Positions 1 to 7,340 of a DNA stretch of 20,428 bases are shown here, piece by piece. The first letter of the stretch is position 1; the number at the start of each line of letters is the position of its first letter. The position numbers were made by a program, and so were the translations under genes. A model generated the notes under the pieces. That model was given only the letters and a program-made list of their open reading frames with translations, did not search any database and was not told where the DNA came from. Source of the stretch: Methanosarcinales archaeon (GTDB lineage: Archaea > Halobacteriota > Methanosarcinia > Methanosarcinales > Methanogasteraceae); NCBI GenBank assembly GCA_030605805.1, contig JAUWHQ010000131.1:1-20428 (forward strand), read 5' to 3'.

Positions 1-37
1 AATGTGTTGGGATCAGGTTTGCCATCCCAACATTTAA
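1..37. terminator. Inverted repeat, possible terminator of an upstream gene
   Basis: A perfect 9-bp inverted repeat pairs bases 5-13 with 24-32 around a 10-base loop, and a short T run follows. It could end transcription of a gene to the left of the window. The TTTAAG at 33-38 could instead be the TATA element of the gene starting at 65, since it lies about 27 bases upstream. The two readings are not exclusive. Confidence 0.35.
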
Positions 38-64
38 GGGTTGTGACCAGCCGATGTCATAGAT

Positions 65-619
65 ATGAGGATCATCGCATTCGTGGGTATGCCGGCGTCA
101 GGCAAATCCAGGGCGGCACAGCTGGCACGCGAGCGTGACATTCCTGTGGTCGTGATGGGCGACGTCGTCCGGGAGGAGGCAAAACGATGCGGGCTTGACC
201 AGAGCGACGCAAAGATCGGCAGTCTGGGCGACCGGCTGAGGGCAGAAGAGGGGATGAATGCAATTGCAAAGCGATCTGTGCCGGCGATCCGCAAACTCCG
301 AAAAGGTGCGGATCTCGTGGTGATCGATGGCATCAGGGGACTTGCAGAGGTGGATTTGTTCAGAAAAGAGTTTGGGGGCGATTTCGTGCTGATATCGATC
401 GTTGCGCCAATCAATATCCGGTTGGAGCGAATATCCCGCAGAAAACGATCCGACGTCGTCACTGACATAGCCTCATTGAAAGCACGGGACGAACGTGAAC
501 TGAGATGGGGGCTTTATGAAGCCCTCAAGTCGGCTGCCCACACCATCCGGAATACGGGCACGCTCGATTCGTTTCTGGGGGAAGTTGAGTCTATGCTTGA
601 TCAGATGCGGAGGGATTGA
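65..619 (+). CDS. UPF0200 family P-loop NTPase (nucleotide/dephospho-CoA kinase-like)
   Basis: This 184-residue protein begins with a beta strand and a Walker A loop, GMPASGKS, at residues 8-15. The GDVVREEA segment follows near residue 32, as in the archaeal UPF0200 proteins, which resemble adenylate and dephospho-CoA kinases. The arginine-rich stretch RISRRKRSD near residues 124-132 fits a lid region. Length and ends match the family. The true substrate of the family is not settled, so a CoA role should not be assumed. The start is supported by a TATA-like element about 27 bases upstream, implying a very short leader. The stop lies one base before the next start, so it is probably cotranscribed with the purine gene that follows. 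Confidence 0.85.
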   Translation: MRIIAFVGMPASGKSRAAQLARERDIPVVVMGDVVREEAKRCGLDQSDAKIGSLGDRLRAEEGMNAIAKRSVPAIRKLRKGADLVVIDGIRGLAEVDLFRKEFGGDFVLISIVAPINIRLERISRRKRSDVVTDIASLKARDERELRWGLYEALKSAAHTIRNTGTLDSFLGEVESMLDQMRRD

Positions 620-620
620 G

Positions 621-1121
621 ATGAAGAAAGCTCTGATGAGCGTATCTGACAAAAGAGGCATTAAAAAGTTTGCAGGCGATCTATCAGATCTTGGGATAGA
701 GATAATCGCAACAGAAGGTACAGCAAGTGAAATTTCGCAAAACAAAGTTCCTGTGACCCGCGTATCTGAGTTTACCGGATTTTCAGAGCTGCTTGGCGGT
801 AGAATAAAGACACTTCATCCGACGATTCATGCCGCGATTGCGACAGCGGAGATATCCATCGTTGTCGTGAACCTGATCCCGCTGACATCGATTGAGAGCA
901 TGGATATCGGCGGCATCGCACTCCTGAAATCCGCGATAAAGAACTTCAAGAACGTCGCCGCCGTAACAGACCCAAAGCAGTACGGCGGCATCATCGAAGA
1001 GATCAGCGCCGGGGGGAACGTCTCTCCAAAAACCAGGCTAACACTCGCGATACGGGCGTCTGCATACATCGTAGAATATGAATCGCGTGTCAACGAACTT
1101 CTCGAGGCAATGCCGCGATGA
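621..1121 (+). CDS. purH: Stand-alone IMP cyclohydrolase domain (PurH N-terminal, MGS-like fold)
   Basis: The 166-residue product corresponds to the N-terminal half of bacterial PurH, the part that closes FAICAR to IMP in the last step of purine synthesis. Visible family motifs are the opening KKALMSVSDKRGI, the TEGTA phosphate loop at 31-35, GGRIKTLHP at 59-67, DIGG at 95-98 and SAIKN at 104-108. The AICAR transformylase half is absent, so formylation must be done elsewhere, in many archaea by PurP. The start at 621 is preferred over upstream codons because GGAGGG at 609-614 sits six bases ahead and the family motif begins at residue 2. One oddity: the usual NLYPF motif reads NLIPL (84-88), replacing a tyrosine (Tyr104 of ATIC) implicated in the cyclohydrolase site. 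Confidence 0.85.
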   Translation: MKKALMSVSDKRGIKKFAGDLSDLGIEIIATEGTASEISQNKVPVTRVSEFTGFSELLGGRIKTLHPTIHAAIATAEISIVVVNLIPLTSIESMDIGGIALLKSAIKNFKNVAAVTDPKQYGGIIEEISAGGNVSPKTRLTLAIRASAYIVEYESRVNELLEAMPR

Positions 1122-1130
1122 TCATATCTT

Positions 1131-1919
1131 TCACATCTCTTGCGCATGTACTGCATCATACACCCGCTCCACGATCTCCTCAAACGATCGGACGGTGCTG
1201 GAATGGGGGGTTGCCACAAAAGGAATACCATCATCGCCTGATTTGACGATCATCGGATCAATTGGTATGCTCCCGAGAAACGGCACGCCCATTTCATCAG
1301 CAACACGTTTTCCGCCGCCCTCCCCAAAGAGATTGACCTGATTTCCGCAGCGCGGGCACACAAATCCACTCATGTTCTCGATAACCCCGATAACCGGAAT
1401 TCCCGCATCTTTTGCCATGTTTATCGCTTTTCTTGCGTCCAGAAGCGCGACCTCCTGCGGCGTGGTGACGATGATTGCGCCATCCACCTCCATCATCGTG
1501 GCGATGCTCAGCGGTTCATCGCCGGTGCCGGGAGGCAGATCGATGATCAGGTAATCAAGCAAGCCCCACTGCACCTCATCGACGAACTGGCGCAGCACGC
1601 CGAGCCTTGTCGGGCTGTGCCACGGTATGGCAGCGTCCCTCTCGATCATAAAAGCCATCGACATGACAGAAATCCCGTGATCGCAGCCTATGGGCATATA
1701 CACGGGCACCAACCGCTCCCCGTCCCCTGATAGGATTTCGTCCTCGATCTTCAGCATCTTTGGTATGTTCGGTCCGGTGATGTCGGCATCGAGCAGTCCG
1801 ACGTTCTGTCCGTTCTCAACGAGCGCAAGCGCGAGGTTGACTGCCACAGTGGTCTTGCCAACGCCACCCTTGCCGCTCACGATCATGATTTTGTGCCGTA
1901 TATAATCTGTGCCGCTCAT
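1131..1919 (-). CDS. mrp: Mrp/Nbp35 family Fe-S cluster carrier ATPase
   Basis: This 262-residue P-loop ATPase carries the deviant Walker A loop GKGGVGKTT at residues 16-24, LLDADITGPN at 42-51 and IIDLPPGTGDEP at 125-136. The CPRC motif at 188-191 is the CxxC pair that holds a bridging 4Fe-4S cluster between two subunits in Mrp/ApbC proteins. The N-terminal DUF59 domain of many bacterial Mrp proteins and the four-cysteine head of eukaryotic Nbp35 are both absent, as is common in archaea. It is expected to act as a dimer that stores and hands over Fe-S clusters. It converges on the purine gene with a nine-base gap. Upstream lies a decayed tatC, so its promoter may be the AT-rich stretch near 2145. 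Fe-S carriage is family knowledge, not visible directly. Confidence 0.9.
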   Translation of the reverse strand: MSGTDYIRHKIMIVSGKGGVGKTTVAVNLALALVENGQNVGLLDADITGPNIPKMLKIEDEILSGDGERLVPVYMPIGCDHGISVMSMAFMIERDAAIPWHSPTRLGVLRQFVDEVQWGLLDYLIIDLPPGTGDEPLSIATMMEVDGAIIVTTPQEVALLDARKAINMAKDAGIPVIGVIENMSGFVCPRCGNQVNLFGEGGGKRVADEMGVPFLGSIPIDPMIVKSGDDGIPFVATPHSSTVRSFEEIVERVYDAVHAQEM

Positions 1920-1922
1920 TCT

Positions 1923-2130
1923 TTAGCATGACCTTAGGTGGGTCCTGGTATAAACACTGCGTGCCTCTGGCAGGAGATCGCTCCGGATCATCCGGATCAG
2001 CGTGCCTGAGAACGGATACGCGATTCGCGGCACCGATGCAGAGCGCGAGCACCACCACGATCAGCCGGCTTCGAAGTTCTATGATATGATCCATGAGCGG
2101 GAGATTTTCATCGCCGGGCACGCCGTCCAT
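1923..2130 (-). pseudogene. tatC: tatC remnant (N-terminal part, frameshifted and truncated)
   Basis: Reading leftwards from 2130, the first frame gives an acidic opening, then LPLMDHIIELRSRLI and a hydrophobic helix ending LCIGA. This is the cytoplasmic start and first membrane segment of TatC, the core of the twin-arginine export channel. After the GGT GCC codons near 2033-2038 the homology moves by one base into a second frame reading IAYPFSGTLIRMI then SDLLPE, the next conserved block of TatC, and ends at a TAA at 1923-1925. Only about 68 of roughly 250 residues remain and five membrane helices are missing. It cannot make a channel subunit. The Mrp gene starts directly after the break, so a deletion probably joined the two. 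Confidence 0.7.
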
Positions 2131-2140
2131 GCGGGTTAAC

Positions 2141-2158
2141 TGTGCATATATTAATATG
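2141..2158. promoter_or_regulatory. AT-rich divergent promoter region (TATA-like)
   Basis: The stretch reads as alternating A and T (GCATATATTAATATG) between the divergent tatC remnant/Mrp side and the NifX-like gene. It resembles an archaeal TATA element in both directions. On the plus side it would leave a leader of about 60 bases before the start at 2234, which has its own ribosome binding site (AGGTGA at 2222-2227). Confidence 0.45.
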
Positions 2159-2233
2159 AATTGATCGCAAGGATGATTTCAGCAAACGAAGTTGCACGAG
2201 ATGAGCTATGAGATAACAGATAGGTGAATAAAA

Positions 2234-2596
2234 ATGAAAGTATGTATTCCAACAGAAGGAGACGGCGGGATCGATGATTTCGTCGGGCAGCATTTCGGCA
2301 GGGTGCCGACGTACACCATCGTAGATACAGACACTGGTGAGGTTGAGGTGATTGCGAATACCAGCGAGCATAGAGGTGGCACCGGACTGCCCCCGGAGTT
2401 GATATCAACGACCGGCACGCACATCATGCTCTGCGGCGGGCTTGGACCAAAAGCGGTCACGATGTTTGAGCAGTTCGGGATCGATGTCTTTGTTGGCGCA
2501 GGGGGCACGGTGCGCGATGCGGTCGAGGCATGGAAGCAGGGAACGCTCATGGAAGCGACCGATGAGAACGCATGCAGAGAGCACAGGCACGGGTGA
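2234..2596 (+). CDS. NifX/NafY-type dinitrogenase iron-molybdenum cofactor biosynthesis domain protein
   Basis: This 120-residue protein is a single NifX-like domain. It has the opening MKVCIPTEGDGG, the metal-site region VGQHFGR at 17-23, a YTIVDTDTGEVEVI strand, and GGLGPKAV followed by FGIDVFVGAGGTVRDAVEAW towards the end. The tail contains C-x-x-H-x-H residues (ACREHRHG) that could bind metal. In nitrogen fixers the fold binds FeMo-cofactor precursors. In non-fixing archaea small members often sit beside Mrp-type ATPases, as here, and their role is unproven. The start is fixed by AGGTGA six bases upstream. No nif genes are in the window, so calling it a nitrogenase protein would overreach. 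Confidence 0.85.
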   Translation: MKVCIPTEGDGGIDDFVGQHFGRVPTYTIVDTDTGEVEVIANTSEHRGGTGLPPELISTTGTHIMLCGGLGPKAVTMFEQFGIDVFVGAGGTVRDAVEAWKQGTLMEATDENACREHRHG

Positions 2597-2675
2597 GCAG
2601 GCGGCGGCAATCTCCGTAGTAACCTCCACTTCTGTTCTTTCATAACCTTTCATATCCTGCAGGATGTATGAGATC

Positions 2676-3317
2676 ATGAAGATCGTAGTCCCGTTCAAGA
2701 GGAACAACGCCAAATCCCGTCTGGCTGGCATACTGACACCAGAGGAGCGTGACGCACTTGCGATGAACATGCTACGTGATGTGATGGACGCGCTGGATGG
2801 TTTCGAGGTTGACATCCTTACCCCATCGATGCTCAGCAACCAGGAGGTCGATCTCAGCCCGCACGTTCTGCTGAGCGATTACGGGCTGAATGAGGCGCTA
2901 AACGAGTATCTCAACTCACGAGCCGGGCATGACAACGATTCGGTCATGATCGTGATGGCTGATCTGCCGCTGATCAGCAGCAAGCACATCAAAGAGATTG
3001 CGGGGCTCGATGCCGATGTGGTGATCGCGCCGGGCAAGGGCAGCGGCACCAACATTCTGTATATCAGGGACCCGTCCGGATTCCATGTCGATTACTATGG
3101 GACAAGCTTTCTTGATCATCTGCGGATCGCACACGAGAGCGGCTCCTCAGTCGAGGTCTACGATTCGTTTGCGGTCAGCACCGACATCGATGAAACCGAG
3201 GATCTCGTGGAACTGATGATACACGGAAATGGCAGGGCTTCCCGGATGCTTGCTGATTCCGGTTTTACCGTTGCGGTGCGTGATGGTAGGGCAGAGGTTG
3301 AGCGCAGCCGGGCGTGA
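2676..3317 (+). CDS. cofC: 2-phospho-L-lactate guanylyltransferase
   Basis: CofC joins GTP to 2-phospho-L-lactate (or PEP), making the activated donor used by CofD in coenzyme F420 synthesis. The product opens with MKIVVPFKRNNAKSRL, a nucleotidyltransferase signature ending in KSRL, followed by LTPEERDALAMNML. The acidic metal-binding stretch VMADLPLI and the APGKGSGTNIL segment, both diagnostic of CofC, lie in the middle, and AVSTDIDETEDL is near the end. The 213-residue length fits the family. An in-frame ATG at 2664 would add MYEI. The codon at 2676 is preferred because family members start at this point and a TATA-like element near 2648-2656 would place transcription start at about 2676. 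It is separated from npdG by one methyltransferase gene. Confidence 0.9.
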   Translation: MKIVVPFKRNNAKSRLAGILTPEERDALAMNMLRDVMDALDGFEVDILTPSMLSNQEVDLSPHVLLSDYGLNEALNEYLNSRAGHDNDSVMIVMADLPLISSKHIKEIAGLDADVVIAPGKGSGTNILYIRDPSGFHVDYYGTSFLDHLRIAHESGSSVEVYDSFAVSTDIDETEDLVELMIHGNGRASRMLADSGFTVAVRDGRAEVERSRA

Positions 3318-3670
3318 TGGTTGATGATGTATGTCGACCTCCAGGTCACCTGAACCGTTATTGTATCCATACCATCCACCCGCCTGTGATGTAACCCGGG
3401 TCGATGTCTGAGTGCTGCAACAAGCAGATCATAGAGTTCTATCTCGCCTGCTGACCCGCCTTTGCCGGACCCGTTCCCGGACGCCTTTGTGAGACCTGTT
3501 TCGCCTCCAAATCCAGATCTTGTGACCGACTGCGTCCAGTTCGGATGCATCAGGTTAAGCTCTGCCCTCGCGAAATCATGGGTATGCCTGGCACCGCATT
3601 TGCTCCGGATTGGGACACCCAAGTGAATCTTGCCCCAGTGCCAGCAGTTTCCGCAAGCGATATGATACAT
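3158..3670 (-). CDS. Doubtful hypothetical ORF with Cys/His-rich N-terminus
   Basis: An open frame of 170 codons runs leftwards through the 370-base gap between cofC and the methyltransferase, and ends antisense to the last 160 bases of cofC. Its first 35 residues hold a CGNC pair, a lone cysteine in RSKCGARHTHDFAR and several histidines, which could suggest a small zinc-binding head. A glycine-rich linker (GNGSGKGGSAG) and a helix-like ELYDLLVAALRHRPG follow. I recognise no family. The antisense part is unlikely to be real, so if it is a gene it has probably lost its stop and end. It also covers the likely promoter of the methyltransferase. Non-coding spacer is an equally good explanation. 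Confidence 0.25.
   Translation of the reverse strand: MYHIACGNCWHWGKIHLGVPIRSKCGARHTHDFARAELNLMHPNWTQSVTRSGFGGETGLTKASGNGSGKGGSAGEIELYDLLVAALRHRPGLHHRRVDGMDTITVQVTWRSTYIINHHARLRSTSALPSRTATVKPESASIREALPFPCIISSTRSSVSSMSVLTANES
3658..3668 (+). promoter_or_regulatory. TATA-like element before the methyltransferase
   Basis: The sequence GCGATATGATA lies about 25 bases before the ATG at 3689, the distance expected between an archaeal TATA box and a transcription start. It supports a leaderless message starting at that ATG rather than at in-frame codons further upstream. Confidence 0.4.
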
Positions 3671-3688
3671 ACGGTCGTCTTCACCACC

Positions 3689-4648
3689 ATGCGCCTTCAT
3701 GATCTACTGAGGATCGATGAAACCGAGGTGGTACACCTCGCAGAACCCGGTTTCAGCGACCTGGGGACGTGCGAAACATCGGTGCGGTACCTTTCCGAGA
3801 TCGTTCGATCCGAAATCCGGTTTGACAACGTGATACGGGTTGAAACTCATGACGGCTTGTCAGGGGTCGCCCTTCCCCTCTCTTTGGACGGGGACGACTT
3901 CTGGCTGGTGTTTCCCAACATCATACACAGGGATCCTGATTTTGCGGATCATGCAACCATGTTGTGCGAACAGGCAGATAACGTCCGCATCGCCGAAACA
4001 ACAGACTTGCTGTTCATGGGTGCGATCATCGAGTATTATTCGCTCATGCTTGTGAACCGGGCGCTCTGTGAGAAATGCATGCACGAAAAGAAGAGTTTCG
4101 GATCGATATTTTCAAAATCACGGGCGGACATGCTCGTGACACTCTTAAAAACGATCGAAGAGTCGGACGGCATTGATTTTGCAGATATGGATCTGCTTGA
4201 GATCTGCTGCGGCAACGGAATGGCGACGATTGCACTCAGACAGCTGGGTTGCGATCCGGTGTGCCTTGATTCTGACAAATGTGCCGTATGCGAGGGGCTT
4301 GAGCACGGCGTGCTTCTTCCGCACCGGTCGATGGTGCTGGACGGCACACAACTCTCGCATTTCTTTGAGGCAGGATCCTTTGATTGCGTCGCCGGATTCA
4401 TGCTCGGTGCGATCTATCCGTTCAATAAGGATGTCTGGAAGCGCATCATGGCTGAGTCCATTGTGCCGTTGCGCGAAGGTGGATTTCTCGTGTTTACAGT
4501 CCATAAAAACGAGGAGATCGATATTTTAAAGGAGGTTATGGACGAACTCGGGATGACCGGGCGGATTATCGACAATCGGGATGACACAGGGATGTATGAC
4601 CAGTGGGTATATCTCGGGCAGAAACGCCCGATCCAAAACTTAATGTAG
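3689..4648 (+). CDS. Class I SAM-dependent methyltransferase, substrate unknown
   Basis: The 319-residue protein has two parts. Residues 1-165 form an alpha/beta head without a recognised family and with a CEKC pair at 127-130. Residues 166-310 form a Rossmann methyltransferase: motif I LLEICCGNGMA at 169-179, an acidic residue in VCLDSDK at 191-197, FDCVAGFMLGAIYPF at 231-245 and the late strand GGFLVFTV at 264-271. The frame stays open upstream to 3545, but that stretch looks non-coding; 3689 is chosen because a TATA-like element sits 25 bases ahead. It lies between cofC and npdG and is 22 bases from npdG, so a link to F420 metabolism is possible. The substrate cannot be inferred from sequence. 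Confidence 0.75.
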   Translation: MRLHDLLRIDETEVVHLAEPGFSDLGTCETSVRYLSEIVRSEIRFDNVIRVETHDGLSGVALPLSLDGDDFWLVFPNIIHRDPDFADHATMLCEQADNVRIAETTDLLFMGAIIEYYSLMLVNRALCEKCMHEKKSFGSIFSKSRADMLVTLLKTIEESDGIDFADMDLLEICCGNGMATIALRQLGCDPVCLDSDKCAVCEGLEHGVLLPHRSMVLDGTQLSHFFEAGSFDCVAGFMLGAIYPFNKDVWKRIMAESIVPLREGGFLVFTVHKNEEIDILKEVMDELGMTGRIIDNRDDTGMYDQWVYLGQKRPIQNLM

Positions 4649-4670
4649 GGCGGTTGTACCATCTTTTTTT

Positions 4671-5324
4671 ATGAGAATAGCAGTTCTTGGTGGAACAGGC
4701 GATATCGGCGAGGGGTTTGCGCTGCACTGGGCTGAAAAGCACCACATCCGCATTGGTTCACGCAAAGTAGATAAGGCGGAGGCGGCAGCCGAGCGATTCG
4801 ATGAAACGCTTGCAATTTTCGGACGCAGAGGGGACATTCAGGGGTTTGACAACAGAACAGCCGCCGAAGGGGCTGATGTGATCATACTCACCATACCCTA
4901 CGAGCATGTATCAGGGGTGATCGATGTCGTGCGCCCGGTATTAAGCGACCAGATCATTGTATCGCCGGTTGTCCCGATGACACGGAACGAATACTTCGAG
5001 TACAATACTCCGGCGCGAGGGAGTGCGGCACAGGAGATTCAAGCGATGCTGTCAGAGGGCATGAACGTGGTCGCTGCATTCCATACCATTGCATCTCGCA
5101 GACTATGCAGCCTCGACCCTGCATTCCAGTGCGATGTGATGATCTGCGGCGACGACCGCCGGTCAAAGGAGGTTATCCTCGATCTCACCAACGAGATTGA
5201 ATGTCTGCGCCCGCTGGATGTCGGACCGCTCGCACTGGCATCGACGATCGAGTCGCTCACACCGTTGCTACTCAATATCGCGGTGTTGAATCACCTGAAG
5301 GATCCAAGTATCAAGGTTCTGTGA
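4671..5324 (+). CDS. npdG: NADPH-dependent F420 reductase (F420H2:NADP oxidoreductase)
   Basis: This enzyme moves hydride between reduced coenzyme F420 and NADP, linking catabolic F420H2 to biosynthetic NADPH in the cytoplasm. The 217-residue length fits. The N-terminal Rossmann loop is GGTGDIGEG at 7-15. SRK at 30-32 is the position that binds the 2'-phosphate of NADP. VVPMTRNEYFEYN near 101-113 and VVAAFHTI at 133-140 are family blocks, the latter in the F420-facing region. A run of seven T residues just before the ATG and a TATA-like AAAACTTAAT at 4636-4645 suggest a leaderless start. The next gene begins five bases after the stop, so the two probably form an operon. Confidence 0.92.
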   Translation: MRIAVLGGTGDIGEGFALHWAEKHHIRIGSRKVDKAEAAAERFDETLAIFGRRGDIQGFDNRTAAEGADVIILTIPYEHVSGVIDVVRPVLSDQIIVSPVVPMTRNEYFEYNTPARGSAAQEIQAMLSEGMNVVAAFHTIASRRLCSLDPAFQCDVMICGDDRRSKEVILDLTNEIECLRPLDVGPLALASTIESLTPLLLNIAVLNHLKDPSIKVL

Positions 5325-5328
5325 GCCG

Positions 5329-5943
5329 ATGTCACTTGATTCCCTGCGTCCTCATGCGAAAAAGATCTTAAAACCGCTTGCCGACACCCTGTCGCGGGCT
5401 GGCGTAACACCGGATGCCACATCGGTCATCTCATTGATCTTTGCCGCAGGTGCGGGAGTGGTGTATGCGATATCAGGCGGCGATGGGGCGCTTGCACTTT
5501 CGGCTGGCGTGCTGGTGCTGCTCAACGGGATCGCGGACGCCATGGACGGGGAGATCGCAAGAATCGCGGGGACAGCTGGCATACGCGGTGATTTTCTTGA
5601 TCATGTGATCGACCGGTACGCGGATGTTTTTATCATCTGTGGTATATTCTTTGGTGGTTATGTCGATTGGAGGATCGGGGTTGCGGCGATCGTTGGCACG
5701 CTCCTGACCAGTTATCTTGGGACGCAGGCGCAGGCAGTCGGTCTCGGCAGGCACTACGGGGGAATTCTTGGCAGAGCCGACCGTCTGGTGCTTATAATGC
5801 TTGCAAGCCTCCTGTATTTCCTGTATCCATACGGAATCTACGGCGTTTCGTCCCTTGGCTGGTCTATAGTGCTGATAGCAGTAGCAAGCAATCTCACGGC
5901 GTTGCAGCGATTTGTGTATATATGGAAGGAACTGGGCGAATAA
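5329..5943 (+). CDS. CDP-alcohol phosphotransferase, probable archaetidylinositol phosphate synthase
   Basis: The 204-residue membrane protein has the full family signature D-x2-D-G-x2-A-R-x8-G-x3-D-x3-D, with Asp70, Asp73, Gly74, Ala77, Arg78, Gly87, Asp91 and Asp95. These residues bind the metal and CDP-archaeol. Five or six hydrophobic helices can be seen. The RPHAKKILKPLADTLSRAGVTPD opening is typical of archaeal inositol-1-phosphate transferases, which make archaetidylinositol phosphate for ether-lipid membranes. The GRHYGGILGRADR loop between later helices fits as well. A serine or glycerol substrate cannot be excluded from motifs alone. It begins five bases after npdG and ends convergently against the radical SAM gene. 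Confidence 0.85.
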   Translation: MSLDSLRPHAKKILKPLADTLSRAGVTPDATSVISLIFAAGAGVVYAISGGDGALALSAGVLVLLNGIADAMDGEIARIAGTAGIRGDFLDHVIDRYADVFIICGIFFGGYVDWRIGVAAIVGTLLTSYLGTQAQAVGLGRHYGGILGRADRLVLIMLASLLYFLYPYGIYGVSSLGWSIVLIAVASNLTALQRFVYIWKELGE

Positions 5944-6039
5944 AAACGGCGCTCTAGTCTGGTATTCTGGGGCTGCAATATGTTATTGGGACTCTTCGCT
6001 GTTTTGTATGGGTGCCTTGATGGGGTATATCCCAGTTCA

Positions 6040-7212
6040 TCAAATCCGATACGGCATCTCCGCGCCTTCAGGGATCGAATGGATGTATTGCTCCCTGAAT
6101 TTCGGATTTCGCATCATGCAGTAATCAGCAGTCCCTTTGTATGCCGGATGCTTGCCGATCCGCTTCCAGATCGTCACAAGCTGCTCTTCACACACATTTC
6201 CGAACGATAGCGGCGTGTAGGCGCACGGAAGCACGTCTCCGGCTGCTGTTACATGCAACCAGCGTCTGCCGGCAAAGCAGCCAAAGAGATCAGGACCCAT
6301 GAAATACGGAAACGCGGTGACCCGCGGACCGTCTGGCTGGCTATTGATCCGTTTCTGGAAATTCTTGATCCGGGAAACGTCGCCTGACGTGATCACCTCG
6401 TCCTCGTGATCCATCCACCTGCCGACAGCGATGATCTCGTACAGCGAGACCTCGTGCACGCCGAGATCGCAGGCAAGCGAATAGAAATCATCCAGATGAT
6501 CGATGTTTTCCGGCGACACCACCACGAACATGTCCACGAGCAGCCCCGCGCCAAGCGCATTTGCTATCCCGCTCATGGCGTCATCGAATGCGCCGGTGCG
6601 CCCCCGCATCCGGTCGTGCTCTGAAGCATCACTGCCATCGAGGCTGACCCTGACAGCATACATGCCCGCGTTTTTCAGATCGCATGCAAGCGATTCTGAA
6701 AGCCCGTACCCTGATGCGAACGAGGTTGCGATCGCCCTCTCTTTATCCACGTGCGCCACCATCTGCGTGATGTCCTTCCTGATCATCGGCTCGCCGCCAT
6801 CAAATGAGATTAGGTATGTGCCGAGATCAAGCGCCTGATCGATCACGTTCTTGATCACCGCAAGCGGCAGTTCTGAGCCGCTGACATCTGATGCGCCGCA
6901 GTGGATGCAGTCGTTAGGGCAGCGCATCGTAATCCCGATCGAGGTCTGATCAGGCACACGCTTTCGTAGTAGCGCGCTCACCTCTGCCGAGATCATCCGG
7001 TCGAATACGGCGCCCGGCACCGGAGGGATCCACGTCGAGAATACGAGCCGCCCATCCTCGCTTAAAATCGGCTTTTCGTCGGCGAAAACCCGGTTTATCT
7101 TTTTGATAACCGGTTTTGCCGGCAGGGCGAGCACGCCTTCGGCATCGAGCTGTACCCGATCATCGTGCATGGTTACGTTCAGTTTCAGTAAGGGGTTTTC
7201 ATAGACGCGCAT
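6040..7212 (-). CDS. Radical SAM protein with SPASM-like C-terminal cysteines
   Basis: The 390-residue protein carries the radical SAM cluster motif CPNDCIHC (Cys98, Cys102, Cys105) and the SAM-contact motif ISFDGGEP at 135-142. A TIM-barrel follows, with the strand YAVRVSLDGSD typical of peptide- or cofactor-modifying enzymes. The C-terminal part has FGCFAGRRWLHVTAAGDVLPCAY and a later DYC, which looks like a reduced SPASM or twitch domain for an auxiliary cluster. About 90 residues precede the barrel and I do not recognise them. The frame continues upstream to 7281, but the start at 7212 is chosen because a strong TATA element at 7239-7250 lies within that extension. No substrate peptide or partner gene is evident next to it. 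Confidence 0.8.
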   Translation of the reverse strand: MRVYENPLLKLNVTMHDDRVQLDAEGVLALPAKPVIKKINRVFADEKPILSEDGRLVFSTWIPPVPGAVFDRMISAEVSALLRKRVPDQTSIGITMRCPNDCIHCGASDVSGSELPLAVIKNVIDQALDLGTYLISFDGGEPMIRKDITQMVAHVDKERAIATSFASGYGLSESLACDLKNAGMYAVRVSLDGSDASEHDRMRGRTGAFDDAMSGIANALGAGLLVDMFVVVSPENIDHLDDFYSLACDLGVHEVSLYEIIAVGRWMDHEDEVITSGDVSRIKNFQKRINSQPDGPRVTAFPYFMGPDLFGCFAGRRWLHVTAAGDVLPCAYTPLSFGNVCEEQLVTIWKRIGKHPAYKGTADYCMMRNPKFREQYIHSIPEGAEMPYRI

Positions 7213-7238
7213 TGCGGTACAACTCACACTGCTTTCTA

Positions 7239-7250
7239 CTTTAATATACT
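7239..7250 (-). promoter_or_regulatory. TATA element of the radical SAM gene
   Basis: On the minus strand the bases read AGTATATTAAAG, close to the archaeal TATA consensus, about 30 bases before the ATG at 7212. It predicts a transcription start near 7220 and rules out the longer open frame as the translated form. Confidence 0.6.
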
Positions 7251-7340
7251 GAGATGCAACGATCATCAAAAAGGATATCAAATCGGTGGTTATCAGGTGG
7301 CTGAGAGTATTTAAAGGATAGCAAAGGAAAAAAACTATCT

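Noticed and set aside
3545..3688. Upstream extension of the methyltransferase frame to an ATG at 3545
   Set aside because: The extension reads unlike protein, covers the probable TATA element and is not needed for the fold; the ATG at 3689 is placed correctly behind that element.
5980..6210. Short plus-strand frame after the lipid synthase
   Set aside because: It is mostly antisense to the end of the radical SAM gene and has no ribosome binding site or recognisable motif.
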